From JBFJVZ01 sp041623895 (GTDB lineage: Bacteria > Planctomycetota > Planctomycetia > Pirellulales > Pirellulaceae), in assembly GCA_041623895.1 (NCBI GenBank), contig JBFJVZ010000006.1, positions 1-45,128 on the forward strand: a DNA stretch of 45,128 bases, read 5' to 3'. Shown here piece by piece: positions 26,404 through 35,683 of the stretch. Below the pieces are notes generated by a model, which was given only the letters and a program-made list of their open reading frames with translations, made no database searches and was not told the DNA's origin. The position numbers and the translations under genes are program-made. Within the stretch, counting starts at the first letter, position 1. Each line of letters begins with the position of its first letter.

Positions 26404-29217
26404 TCAATCCTGGCGGATCAGTTCGATCCCACTGATGATTGTTGTTCCGATGGCTGCCGAGAGTTCCAACGTCAAAGCATTGCTGACTTCGATACCGTCG
26501 AATGCTCTGCTGGTGCCTCGCATCACGCCGCCTGCGTCGTCGACAATGTCGTAGTTTTGCCCGACGATTCGACCTTGAAGTTTGATGTTCTGCAGCCGAT
26601 TTCCGGCGGCATTGTCATCCGGTTCGGCGAAGTAGAGGCGAACCAAATATCGTCCCGGTTTCAGATCCTTGATCACGAATCGATCAAGCCCTTCTGCCAT
26701 GGAGGCACTGACCCATGGATAGCGTTCGGATTTTCGCATCCACACACTGTGTTGATAGCGAAAACGTGTTGATGCCGTTGCATCCACATTGATTTTTGGT
26801 GATGGACCGCCAACCGACGGATAGTCCAGCCAAAGTGTTCCCTCGCGCGTGATACGATCACCCGGTGCACCAAAGTTAATTCCAATGCGACTGATTTTGC
26901 CTGGTTTGATTTCACTTTCACCCCACGACGACCATTGCTCGTGACTTTCCGGCATCGCGACCAGCGACATGGCGGTGGGCAACGGATAACTGCAGGTGCA
27001 GCCTTCGTAGTAGTAGGGTACGTTCAACAATCCGCCGGACGGGATGATGCTGTTCGTGCACCCGCTCCGTGGTCCACTTAGAAAGACCGTCCCACTTTCG
27101 ACCGTCTTGTCATAAAAAGCCGCGGTGCCGGATCGCAGCGTGTAAAAATCACCGTAGTCAACACCGCCGTCGCAACCATAAGTCTTTGGAAACGAACGGG
27201 GTTCCAGTTCGCCAGTCAGTGGGTTGATTCTTTGTCCCACCATGGGTTGATCTGGTTTCCAAGCATCTTTTTGCCTGGGCGGCCGGTACTGACTTGGCTC
27301 GGCGATCGATGGCGAAGTCGCCTGCAATTTCATTCGCAAGTCGGTTCGTTCTGAATCATCCAACACGCGGCCCGTATAAATGTCGGACAAGACTGGCGGT
27401 AGCAACGGGTAATCCGTTTTGTGTTCGCCCGGTTTGCGAGGTGCATGCCAATCCTTGGGTCGTGAAATCATGACGCCGTCGACGAACTGTGGCTGCGGAG
27501 AACGCTTGAAATGCGCCAGCGTGTCATCAAACCACAGTACCCCCAAGGGAAATCGCACCAATTCGTCTGCGCTGGCCGACCAGTTTCCCTGATACTGCGT
27601 CGACCCGGGCAATGGACCAACTCGACGGATCACCGAGAAATCTGAGCCGGGTTTGGTTTCGAAGGAAAAATTGCCCGGACGAATCGTCCGCATTGCCTGT
27701 TCAGTAAGCGTTTCGCTAATTGCGATACCACCGAATGGGCGGAGCGTTTGCAATAAGCGATCGAGTTCGACGTCGGATCGCTCGCTCATCAACATCGTGG
27801 TGATAAACGGCGGCAAGTCGAGTTGTTGTAAATCGCCATGGATGACTGCGGCTCGATGCCCATACAAGTCCGCTTCGTCCAACTCCTTGCGCAATTGGTG
27901 AACGCGATCTGCATCGTCATCGCAAACCACAACGTGATATTCAGACGCTTTGATCAATGCTTTGGCGAGCAATCCATCCGACAAACCGGCAACAATCGCA
28001 AGCCCGTGCTTGCTGCGGGAAGCTTCCAAAGCCCTCAGTGCCGCCGCCATCGCGTCGTCCGACGTCATCAGCTCAGGCGTCTCACGTTTCCATTCGACGG
28101 GCCCTGCGCCGGCGTCATTATTTTTAGCGCGAAAGCACAAGACCCGCCCATCTCCGGCGGTGACAAACAATGCATTGTCGGCGACGATCATCGAATGAAT
28201 CTTACCCTTGACTCCTTCACGATGCTCATCAAACTGCAGCGTTGCAACGCCGGCGCGAATTTCGCGGCTTAAGCCTTCGACGCCGCCACGGCCCTGGTGA
28301 ATCTTGTCTTCGTGCTGTTGCCGATTGACGGCTTCGTCAAACGTCAATTTGCCTCGCCTGAGTGCTCGCGCCTGATCGGGATCGAGGGCTGCGAACCAAC
28401 CGCCTGGATATCTACCGGGTCCAGGTAATTCAAACTCGATCAATTCGCCGGTATGCCGGTTCAATCGGGCCGGGTAAGCCGTCGAGCACGGCACAATCAG
28501 CTCGTCGTCATTAATCACCAGATATCCCTGCGGGGCCAAGCCTCCGATAGCCTCCGTGTTGTGCGGTTGTTGGCCGAACAGATAACCCATGCGATCGTTA
28601 CGCCACACGACATTTCCGCTGGCAATTTCCATGGCATAAACAAACACACCCTCGAAGGGCCAGACGCCGGCGGCGAAATAGACGGTACCGTCACGAACCA
28701 CAGGACCGCCGCGCACGGGCCAAACTGATATCAATCGTTTGTTGCCAAGCAAGCGTCGCTGGCTGGGCACGGCACGATGTTTCCAACAAAGATTGCCAGT
28801 CGCCAAATCAACGCAATACAAAAATCCATCGTCTGATCCGAAGCAGGCAACGTCTTGCCAAATGGCTGGTGCGAATCGCACGGGCCCGTCTGCATAGAAT
28901 GTCCAAAGCTGTTTTCCAGTCTTCGCGTCGTACGCTTTCACCGAATCGGTTCGCGACGACGCGATCAGCAGGTGCCCTTTTGCGACAACCGGCTCATAAC
29001 CCGCATCGAACTGCAAACGGCTGTTGTTGAATGCCGGTGATAGCGGCGGCAATTCTCGAACCCAAGCGAGCTGCAAATCCTTGGGCAGACTGTCACCCGT
29101 CACACCACGACGTCCGCCATCGTGGCGGTACATCGGCCAATCGTCTGCTCTTACCGTGTTACAAACATTGGGCCAGCAAAAAACGGCTGCCAGGCTGAGT
29201 AGGACATTAGCTCTCAT
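26404..29217 (-). CDS. Exported PQQ-like beta-propeller with embedded methyltransferase-like domain
   Basis: A 937-residue protein with signal peptide (MRANVLLSLAAVFCW...RA) and the DDWPMYRHDGGRRG start. Propeller blades occupy about 25-375 (VKAYDAKTGKQLWTFYADGP, FLYCVDLATGNLCWKHRA). Residues about 382-535 resemble a class I methyltransferase Rossmann fold (GLAIVAGLSDGLLAKAL, YHVVVCDDDADRVHQLRKEL, RPFGGIAISETL). Propeller-like sequence resumes, then a segment with four cysteines (YGC about 680, SGCT about 720, CTC about 741-743), and a malectin/CBM-like C-terminus. It is a paralogue of 29842-34140, transcribed in the opposite direction. It follows the small membrane protein gene (29327-29734) on the same strand. 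Function unknown; SAM is not expected outside the cytoplasm. Confidence 0.88.
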   Translation of the reverse strand: MRANVLLSLAAVFCWPNVCNTVRADDWPMYRHDGGRRGVTGDSLPKDLQLAWVRELPPLSPAFNNSRLQFDAGYEPVVAKGHLLIASSRTDSVKAYDAKTGKQLWTFYADGPVRFAPAIWQDVACFGSDDGFLYCVDLATGNLCWKHRAVPSQRRLLGNKRLISVWPVRGGPVVRDGTVYFAAGVWPFEGVFVYAMEIASGNVVWRNDRMGYLFGQQPHNTEAIGGLAPQGYLVINDDELIVPCSTAYPARLNRHTGELIEFELPGPGRYPGGWFAALDPDQARALRRGKLTFDEAVNRQQHEDKIHQGRGGVEGLSREIRAGVATLQFDEHREGVKGKIHSMIVADNALFVTAGDGRVLCFRAKNNDAGAGPVEWKRETPELMTSDDAMAAALRALEASRSKHGLAIVAGLSDGLLAKALIKASEYHVVVCDDDADRVHQLRKELDEADLYGHRAAVIHGDLQQLDLPPFITTMLMSERSDVELDRLLQTLRPFGGIAISETLTEQAMRTIRPGNFSFETKPGSDFSVIRRVGPLPGSTQYQGNWSASADELVRFPLGVLWFDDTLAHFKRSPQPQFVDGVMISRPKDWHAPRKPGEHKTDYPLLPPVLSDIYTGRVLDDSERTDLRMKLQATSPSIAEPSQYRPPRQKDAWKPDQPMVGQRINPLTGELEPRSFPKTYGCDGGVDYGDFYTLRSGTAAFYDKTVESGTVFLSGPRSGCTNSIIPSGGLLNVPYYYEGCTCSYPLPTAMSLVAMPESHEQWSSWGESEIKPGKISRIGINFGAPGDRITREGTLWLDYPSVGGPSPKINVDATASTRFRYQHSVWMRKSERYPWVSASMAEGLDRFVIKDLKPGRYLVRLYFAEPDDNAAGNRLQNIKLQGRIVGQNYDIVDDAGGVMRGTSRAFDGIEVSNALTLELSAAIGTTIISGIELIRQD

Positions 29218-29326
29218 CGGTGTTCCACGGATGTTGTGATGCGACTGGGAAGTCCCTAATTCTAGCGGCCCGTGGACTCAGGCAACGACGCTCCAGCAGG
29301 TACCGGCGAACAAATACGCCCCATAT

Positions 29327-29734
29327 TTAATCCATGTACCAGGTGCCTACCAGTAATGGATCCCAGCGAAGAAACATAATCACAATTACCCACGTGAGTG
29401 CCAATAGAATTCCAAGCAAAATTCTTTTTGTCCATGACCGATGCGTCCCAAAGAATTGCGATGCCACACCGAGCAAAGCGGCAGCGGGAAACCCAATCAG
29501 CAGCAATCCGGCAAGCAGGTATGCAATGTCCACGCCAAGTCCAATTCGCTTTGGATCGTCCAGTGATGGTCGCGGCATATGCCCAAGCGTCAGCCATGCC
29601 ATCAGCCATGTGCCATACAGCGACAAAATCAGCAGACCTGGGTAGAACCAAGCAAGCAGATCAAGCAGCCTCGGAGCGACTCGTTCTGGCGGCAACGTCG
29701 CATTCGGGAACGATTCATAAGGATTGACCATCAT
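29327..29734 (-). CDS. Small four-helix membrane protein of planctomycete NPY type
   Basis: A 135-residue protein starting MMVNPYESF, a start often seen in planctomycete membrane proteins; a longer frame exists upstream but this start is preferred, and the second Met at 29731 is also possible. Four hydrophobic segments are visible (LLAWFYPGLLILSLYGTWLM, DIAYLLAGLLLIGFPAAALL, RILLGILLALTWVIVIMFL and the turn between the first two). It precedes the 937-residue propeller gene by 109 bp on the same strand and is divergent from the 1432-residue paralogue. Function unknown. Confidence 0.75.
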   Translation of the reverse strand: MMVNPYESFPNATLPPERVAPRLLDLLAWFYPGLLILSLYGTWLMAWLTLGHMPRPSLDDPKRIGLGVDIAYLLAGLLLIGFPAAALLGVASQFFGTHRSWTKRILLGILLALTWVIVIMFLRWDPLLVGTWYMD

Positions 29735-29841
29735 GAAAGCCGAGGTCGTGGGACATGTTTCCTGTGATCTGGCAAGGTACCGTCCAGCCGGGGAGTGTTT
29801 ACAATAATCCCACGAATCGATCAATGTAACTGGGAACAGCA

Positions 29842-32800
29842 ATGTCGGCGGGTCAGAAACCAATTCGATTGCAATTGTTCGCGACGTTCGCGTTGTTACT
29901 GTCGCCGTTACTGTCGGCCGATGATTGGCCGATGTGGCGATACGACGCTGAACGCTCGGCTGCCTGCGCGAATGAGTTGGACGACGACCTTAGTTTGTTG
30001 TGGAAAAAAGACTTCGCCAGTCGCCAACAAGCGTGGGATGACCCGCTTAATCTGGACCTGATGACATACGATCGCGTCTTCGAACCGATCGTAATGGACG
30101 GTCGCATGTTTGTTGGCTTCAACGACCGCGACAAGCTGATGGCGTTGGATGTTGATACGGGAAGCGAGTTGTGGACATTCTACGCCGAGGGTCCAATTCG
30201 ATTGCCGCCGGCTGGTGGCGATGGGCACGTCTTCTTTACCAGCGATGATGGTTTCTTGTATTGCGTCAATGCGGCGGACGGCAAGCTGGCGTGGAAGTTC
30301 AACGGCGCACCCAACTCACAACACGCGATCGGCAATCGCCGGCTGACTTCCGCATGGCCTGCGCGGGGTGGGCCTGTCGTCCGTGACGGCACCGTTTATT
30401 TCGCCGCCAGCATTTGGCCGTTCATGGGGACATTCATTTACGCCCTGGATGCGACCTCGGGTGAAGTTGTTTGGGTCAACGACAGCACCGGTTCGCAGTA
30501 CATCAAACAACCACACAGTGCGCCCTCATTCGCTGGTGTTGCTCCGCAAGGAGCGCTGGTTGCGACCGAGTCACTGTTGGTCGTACCCGGCGGTCGCAGC
30601 GTGCCAGCGGTGTTTGACCGTGTTGACGGGAAGCTTCGCTACTTTGAACTGAACGCGGGCGGCAAAGGCACGGGAGGTTCATTTGTCGCCGTCGACGATA
30701 ACAATTTTTACGTACACACGCGGCTGAAGGGTACGCGCGCATTTCATCTGGACAACGGTGTTAAGACCGCTTTTATGCCCAATGAACCCGTCCTCAGTGG
30801 CGGCACCATCTATTCAGCCGAAACAAAGGATGACAAGAAATTCGTTCGCGCTTACGGCTCTGATGAAAAAGTCGTTTGGGAGATCGAAGCCGATGGCACA
30901 GGCGATTTGATCCTGGCCGGGGACCTGTTGATTGCCGCGGGCGAAAAACAGATTTCATTGATTCGGATCCCAACTGAGCAGCGACCCGCCCGCGTCGTAA
31001 AATCGATTTCGGTGGACGAATCAATCGAGCGGCTGATCGTTGCCGACCACAAACTGCTGGCGGTTTCGATCAGTGGGAGCTTGTTGGCATTCGGCGGCGG
31101 CAAGTCCGACAAAACCCAATTTGACGATCAGCCCCAGAAGCTGCTTGTGCCCGCGGAAATCGAGCAGACTGCCCGTGATTTGCTGGCTGCCGGCGATGCC
31201 TCCGGATACGCGTTCTGGTTTGGAAGTTGCCGTGACTTGCGAGCACGCGCACTGGCTTTGAACTCACCGTTTTCCCAATTGGCGATCGTTGATTCAGAAT
31301 CAACTTCGATTGATGCCACGCGCGAGTTACTCGACCACAGTGGCCTGTACGGTGCCGTCACGGTTCATCACAGCGAGGCCACAGATTTCAAGCCGCCGAA
31401 GTACGTCGCCAACATGGTCTTTGTCGACGCAGCAGTAAAGTTGGACCCGCTGTCAATCGAATCTGTGTACGAATCGGTGCGACCCTACGGCGGCGTGATG
31501 TACCTCTTGACCGACGGTGATCAACAAACACTGATCGAACACATCAAAGCGATGGATTTGGAGCAAGCCAACGTTGCTATTGGCCAACACGGTGTGATTG
31601 TCCGACGCCAAGGAGCGCTGCCCGGTTCAGCGGATTGGACGCACCAGTACGGCGACATCGCCAATACGATCAAGTCGAATGATTCGCGAGTCAAACTGCC
31701 TTTGGGCATCCTCTGGTTTGGCGGCAGCAGCAATATGGACGTGCTTCCGCGTCATGGGCACGGACCGCCGGAGCAAGTTGTCGGTGGCCGCTTGTTCATC
31801 CAAGGGATGAACTGCTTGAGTGCGCGGGACGTCTACACCGGCCGTGTCTTATGGAAACGTGACTTTACCGACTTGGGCACCTTCGATGTCTATTACGACA
31901 ACACGTATGAGAATCTGCCGCTAAATCCCAAGTACAACCAGGTGCACATCCCGGGCGCTAACGCCCGTGGCACGAATTACGTCGTGACCGACGATCGCGT
32001 CTACATTGTCGAAGCCAATGTCTGTCATGCGCTCGATCCCGCGACGGGAGAAACGCTTGCCGATTTTCAGTTGCCGAAGTCTGAGTCAGGCCAGGAAGAG
32101 AACTGGGGTTATCTGGGCGTCTATCAAGACGTACTGATCGGAGGTCTCGGTTTCGCCATGTACCGGGATCGACACGGCTTGGTGTTCGAGTCGGACAAAC
32201 AATTGAGAGCCTCCAAAGCCGGTTTCGGAACCAAGAGTCTTGATCGCGCCGCGAGTGTAGCACTGGTCGGCTTTAACCGTCATTCCGGCAAGCAGCTATG
32301 GAAGGTCGATGCCAACCACAGCTTTTGGCATAACGGCATCGTTGCCGGCGGCGGCAAGGTCTATTGCCTGGATCGCAGTCCCAAACAAATCGAAGACGCG
32401 CTCCGCCGACGTGGAAAATCAAACCCCGAAAGTTATCGTATCGTGGCTTTCGATTTCCAAACGGGCCAGCGGCTGTGGGAAATCAAAGACAACATTTTCG
32501 GCACCTGGCTTGGTTACTCCGAACAACAGGATCTCTTGTTGCAGGCCGGTGCTAAAGCGAGCGATCGATTGCCGGACGAAGTCGCTCAAGGGATGGCAGT
32601 CTATTCAGGCTCCGACGGATCCGTGGTCTGGCAAGACAATTCACTGAAGTATTCCGGCCCGTGTATTTTGCACAACGACTTGATCATTACGAACGCCAAT
32701 TCGTATTCAGAGTCAGCGGGCGCATTTTATTTAAGCACGGGCAAGCCAAAGTTTGTCCGGAATCCACTAACGGGCGAATCGCAAATCTGGACGATCAAGC

Positions 32801-34140
32801 GAGCATACGGTTGCAACAGCATGATTGCCAGTGAAAACCTGTTGACGTTCCGGTCGGGTGCCGCTGGTTTTTATGACTTGCTAACCGATGCCGGCACTGG
32901 AAATCTTGGCGGATTCAAATCAGGTTGCACCGCAAATCTGGTTGTCGCCAACGGCGTCTTAAATGCGCCCGACTACACTCGGACGTGCAGTTGTGGTTAC
33001 CAAAATCAAACCTCCTTGGCGTTGGTTCACATGCCGGAAATGGAAACGTGGAGCATTCACAACACTGCTGCCAAGTCTTCGCACGGCAAGATGATCGAGA
33101 ATCTGGCGATTAACTTTGGTGCTCCCGGAGATCGCCGTGACGCCGATGGCGTGCTGTGGCTGGAGTATCCCGTCGTCGCGGGAGAGTCACCACCGCTGTC
33201 GATTCACACAAATCCAGCGGCTCATTTCTTTCAACATCATGCTTCTTCGCTGGCAGCCTCGGATCGGCCGTGGATGTTGGCTTCCGGCGTTGAAGGAATC
33301 ACGGACCTGCGCATCGAGTTGAAGTTGAAAGACGAGTACAATTTGAACAATGGGCTTCCCGTCCAGCATGTTAACGATGATGCAGAGGAAGACGAGAACG
33401 GCAAAGTCAATCTGACCAGTAGTGATTTGGAGTTGGTGGAAGATGCTGGAAGGCAAGTCGTTGGCATGCGATTCAACAATCTCAACATTGCTCACAACAC
33501 GCCGATCCGCAGCGCCTACATCCAATTCACGTGCGATGAACCAGCCAGTCAGGAAACATCGCTGATCATCGCCGCCGAAGACGTTGGCAATGCTGCTGCC
33601 TTTAGCGATCAATCACACGATTTGACGTCACGATCGGTGACCAGCAAAGAGGTCGGCTGGAAGCCCGGTGCCTGGAAAACGATCGGAGAATCAAGAGCGA
33701 ATCAGCGTACGCCGGATCTTTCACCGTTGGTGCAGGCCATTGTCAATCGCGACGACTGGAAACCCGGTAACTCGATGGCATTTCTGGTCACCGGTACAGG
33801 CAAACGCGTGGCTGTGTCATCCAAAGGTGGGCCCCCCAAAGCAGCGAAGTTGGTCATCGATGCCGAAACTACGGTCAGAGAAATTGTTGGCCCGGCAATG
33901 ATGCACGATGTGCAACTTTTCTTTGCCGTGCCAAAGCATCATCCCGAAGGCGTTCGCGTTTTTGATGTTCACGCTCAAGGCAAACTTGTCGCAGAAAACG
34001 TCACCGTCCAGCGAGGCGCTGACAATGCGGCGGCCGAACTGCGGTTGGAAAACATCGCTATCAAGAACGAACTGCATCTTCGCTTCGTCCCCAAACAAGG
34101 GTCACCCATCTTGTCTGGCGTCCAAATCCGTCGCCGCTGA
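29842..34140 (+). CDS. Exported PQQ-like beta-propeller with degenerate methyltransferase-like domain and DNRLRE-like C-terminus
   Basis: A 1432-residue protein with a signal peptide (about 1-28) and DDWPMWRYDAERSA. Propeller blades come first (LMALDVDTGSELWTFYAEGP, FLYCVNAADGKLAWKF). Residues about 456-595 match the methyltransferase-like region of the 937-residue paralogue (LLDHSGLYGAVTVHHSEA), but the glycine-rich motif I is degenerate (FWFGSCRDLRARAL). A second propeller region with ALDPATGETLADF and FDFQTGQRLWEIK follows, then four cysteines (YGC about 990, SGC about 1028, TCSC about 1046-1050). Residues about 1185-1343 resemble a DNRLRE/fibronectin-like module (IRSAYIQFTCDEP, NSMAFLVTGTGKRVA) and the tail is malectin-like. 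It is divergent from the membrane protein and paralogue genes across a 107-bp gap. Confidence 0.9.
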   Translation: MSAGQKPIRLQLFATFALLLSPLLSADDWPMWRYDAERSAACANELDDDLSLLWKKDFASRQQAWDDPLNLDLMTYDRVFEPIVMDGRMFVGFNDRDKLMALDVDTGSELWTFYAEGPIRLPPAGGDGHVFFTSDDGFLYCVNAADGKLAWKFNGAPNSQHAIGNRRLTSAWPARGGPVVRDGTVYFAASIWPFMGTFIYALDATSGEVVWVNDSTGSQYIKQPHSAPSFAGVAPQGALVATESLLVVPGGRSVPAVFDRVDGKLRYFELNAGGKGTGGSFVAVDDNNFYVHTRLKGTRAFHLDNGVKTAFMPNEPVLSGGTIYSAETKDDKKFVRAYGSDEKVVWEIEADGTGDLILAGDLLIAAGEKQISLIRIPTEQRPARVVKSISVDESIERLIVADHKLLAVSISGSLLAFGGGKSDKTQFDDQPQKLLVPAEIEQTARDLLAAGDASGYAFWFGSCRDLRARALALNSPFSQLAIVDSESTSIDATRELLDHSGLYGAVTVHHSEATDFKPPKYVANMVFVDAAVKLDPLSIESVYESVRPYGGVMYLLTDGDQQTLIEHIKAMDLEQANVAIGQHGVIVRRQGALPGSADWTHQYGDIANTIKSNDSRVKLPLGILWFGGSSNMDVLPRHGHGPPEQVVGGRLFIQGMNCLSARDVYTGRVLWKRDFTDLGTFDVYYDNTYENLPLNPKYNQVHIPGANARGTNYVVTDDRVYIVEANVCHALDPATGETLADFQLPKSESGQEENWGYLGVYQDVLIGGLGFAMYRDRHGLVFESDKQLRASKAGFGTKSLDRAASVALVGFNRHSGKQLWKVDANHSFWHNGIVAGGGKVYCLDRSPKQIEDALRRRGKSNPESYRIVAFDFQTGQRLWEIKDNIFGTWLGYSEQQDLLLQAGAKASDRLPDEVAQGMAVYSGSDGSVVWQDNSLKYSGPCILHNDLIITNANSYSESAGAFYLSTGKPKFVRNPLTGESQIWTIKRAYGCNSMIASENLLTFRSGAAGFYDLLTDAGTGNLGGFKSGCTANLVVANGVLNAPDYTRTCSCGYQNQTSLALVHMPEMETWSIHNTAAKSSHGKMIENLAINFGAPGDRRDADGVLWLEYPVVAGESPPLSIHTNPAAHFFQHHASSLAASDRPWMLASGVEGITDLRIELKLKDEYNLNNGLPVQHVNDDAEEDENGKVNLTSSDLELVEDAGRQVVGMRFNNLNIAHNTPIRSAYIQFTCDEPASQETSLIIAAEDVGNAAAFSDQSHDLTSRSVTSKEVGWKPGAWKTIGESRANQRTPDLSPLVQAIVNRDDWKPGNSMAFLVTGTGKRVAVSSKGGPPKAAKLVIDAETTVREIVGPAMMHDVQLFFAVPKHHPEGVRVFDVHAQGKLVAENVTVQRGADNAAAELRLENIAIKNELHLRFVPKQGSPILSGVQIRRR

Positions 34141-34274
34141 GCAGTCTTGACAAGTCAACTCGTTGCCTTGGTTGAAGGTCTGCGCGAACACCAGCATTGT
34201 CCGTCACCAGCATTCTCCGCGGCTTGACACCAAGGCATCATGTCATTGACCGAACACTCTTTGGAAAGATCAAT

Positions 34275-34991
34275 ATGTTGACGACCGAGGACATGATCGA
34301 GAAATGCCATCGCTTCTGTAACAGCGAAGTTGTGGAGCTGAACACCGACTCCCTAATCGGGTTTTTCCAGGTCTTTCGCCCCGATGGCCTTGCCTTGGCC
34401 GGTCTGTTTGACCACCTGGATATCGGCGATCAATTACACCAGCGGCTCGATCGCCTGTATGCTGCCTGCGGTGATGACCGGCGGCCTGACGGGAGACGGG
34501 ACGCATATTTTGTGATCAGGCGTCCATCCGCAATCGATCCAGATAAAGCAAGTGACTTGGCAAGCGGGTGGCTGGAGCGATTGTCGGTCTTGGCAAAGCG
34601 TGTGGGTGACGATGATTTGGCAGCTTCCTTGAATCCCGCTCCCAAGATTCGAGTGTTGGAAGGGCTTCCACCCAAGCACCCGAAAGCGGATGAGGAAAAA
34701 TCGCGACTGCTGCGATGCCTGCAGGATCAAGCCTCCGTGCTCTTGGATCGCATCCAGCCGACGCCCGCTGCGGCAGCGGCGCTGCGGTCCGCCTATTATT
34801 TCGTCGCCTGCGATCCGATGCTGCGCGACTACTTGATGTGGCCGTTCTACGCCGCAGCGCGGGAGGACGACGATGCCGAACCGGTTGCTGATCCTTTCGA
34901 ACCGTACTTTCAGCTCTGGCTGCACGGCGTGAAGTATCGAATCTTTGGCGAGGACCAAGTTGATCTCTACTTGCCGCGGCAAACTGCATGA
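34275..34991 (+). CDS. Hypothetical protein
   Basis: A 238-residue protein using the ATG at 34275, which has GGAAAG 6-7 nt upstream; an upstream in-frame ATG at 34197 is less well placed. No signal peptide or membrane segment. I do not recognise a family. The sequence looks like a soluble alpha/beta protein (LTTEDMIEKCHRFCNSEVVE, SGWLERLSVLAKRV, LRSAYYFVACDPMLRDYLMW) and has normal codon composition. It follows the large propeller gene by 134 bp and lies upstream of tRNA-Ser. Confidence 0.7.
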   Translation: MLTTEDMIEKCHRFCNSEVVELNTDSLIGFFQVFRPDGLALAGLFDHLDIGDQLHQRLDRLYAACGDDRRPDGRRDAYFVIRRPSAIDPDKASDLASGWLERLSVLAKRVGDDDLAASLNPAPKIRVLEGLPPKHPKADEEKSRLLRCLQDQASVLLDRIQPTPAAAAALRSAYYFVACDPMLRDYLMWPFYAAAREDDDAEPVADPFEPYFQLWLHGVKYRIFGEDQVDLYLPRQTA

Positions 34992-35167
34992 GCAAGCGTC
35001 TTTTGTCAGCGTCAGGTTTTCACCAGGACTTTGCGTACAGGCTGTGAATTCGTCGTGCTTCCCCGGCATTTGCGGAGCCGTTAGAATCGGCCCTGTCATC
35101 ACCTCGGTTCTGGCGAGTCAGGTGGTGGTGGGTCGTCCGCTCGTAACCGATGAGTGGTCGCCACGTT

Positions 35168-35196
35168 TTGGTCGTTTCAGGTAACAAAGGTATACG
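35168..35196 (+). promoter_or_regulatory. Possible sigma70-type promoter for tRNA-Ser
   Basis: TTGGTC (35168-35173) and TATACG (35191-35196) are separated by 17 bp, about 80 bp before the tRNA. Both boxes are weak matches (3/6 and 4/6), so this is only a candidate. Confidence 0.25.
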
Positions 35197-35274
35197 ATCG
35201 GGTGAAAAGCAGGCGAAAGTCGGCACCAATCAGCACGTGAAAAACACCGCGATTTACTGTAGGAATCGCTCTCC

Positions 35275-35361
35275 GGATGGGTGGCCGAGTGGACGAAGGC
35301 ACCAGTCTTGAAAACTGGCGTACGTTTGCGCGTACCGTGGGTTCGAATCCCACCCCATCCG
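35275..35361 (+). tRNA. tRNA-Ser(UGA)
   Basis: An 87-nt class II tRNA. The acceptor stem pairs GGATGGG with CCCATCC, with discriminator G at 35361. The D-arm has GGCCGAGTGG. The anticodon stem CCAGT/ACTGG encloses CTTGAAA with anticodon TGA at 35309-35311. A long variable arm (GTACGTTTGCGCGTAC) and T-arm GTGGGTTCGAATCCCAC follow. CCA is not encoded. A sequence of decayed genes follows. Confidence 0.96.
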
Positions 35362-35512
35362 CTGGCCAAGATTCGTATCTTCATGAATGGCAAGAGTTTG
35401 CGTCAAGCAAACCGGCTTAGGTAGAGGTCGCTGAGTTCTTCCGCATGGTCGAGCAAACCCACGCCGAGGTTTGGGTACTGCAACTGTCGATCACTTGGAA
35501 CAACTGGTAACG

Positions 35513-35683
35513 ATGGAACTCGATCCACAAGGTGTACGAGATCGACTGAAACAACTGTCGAAGAAGGACAGCAAGCGAAAGGTCTTTGGTGCGGCCTCAC
35601 ATGAGTATGTTTTGAACCCGCCACTCAGTGCCGACGAGCTTGAGGCTTTCGAGTCCGAGCACGGGATTACTTTGCCCGGAAGA
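35513..35683 (+). pseudogene. N-terminal fragment of a SUKH (SMI1/KNR4)-like protein
   Basis: From ATG 35513 about 57 residues read MELDPQGVRDRLKQLSKKDS...LSADELEAFESEHGITLPG. The Leu-Ser-x-x-Glu-Leu-x-x-Phe-Glu...Leu-Pro pattern is the conserved N-terminus of SUKH/SMI1-KNR4 proteins, many of which are immunity proteins. The similarity ends at a 12-bp palindrome (35683-35694), after which the frame reads through antisense of another pseudogene. Truncated and probably not functional. Confidence 0.55.

Noticed and set aside
35118..35393. Minus-strand open frame covering tRNA-Ser
   Set aside because: It is antisense to a clear tRNA and its sequence is explained by the tRNA itself.
35403..35624. 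Minus-strand open frame ending LLDHAEELSDLYLSRFA
   Set aside because: The C-terminus looks protein-like, but the upstream part is antisense to the SUKH fragment and there is no start signal.
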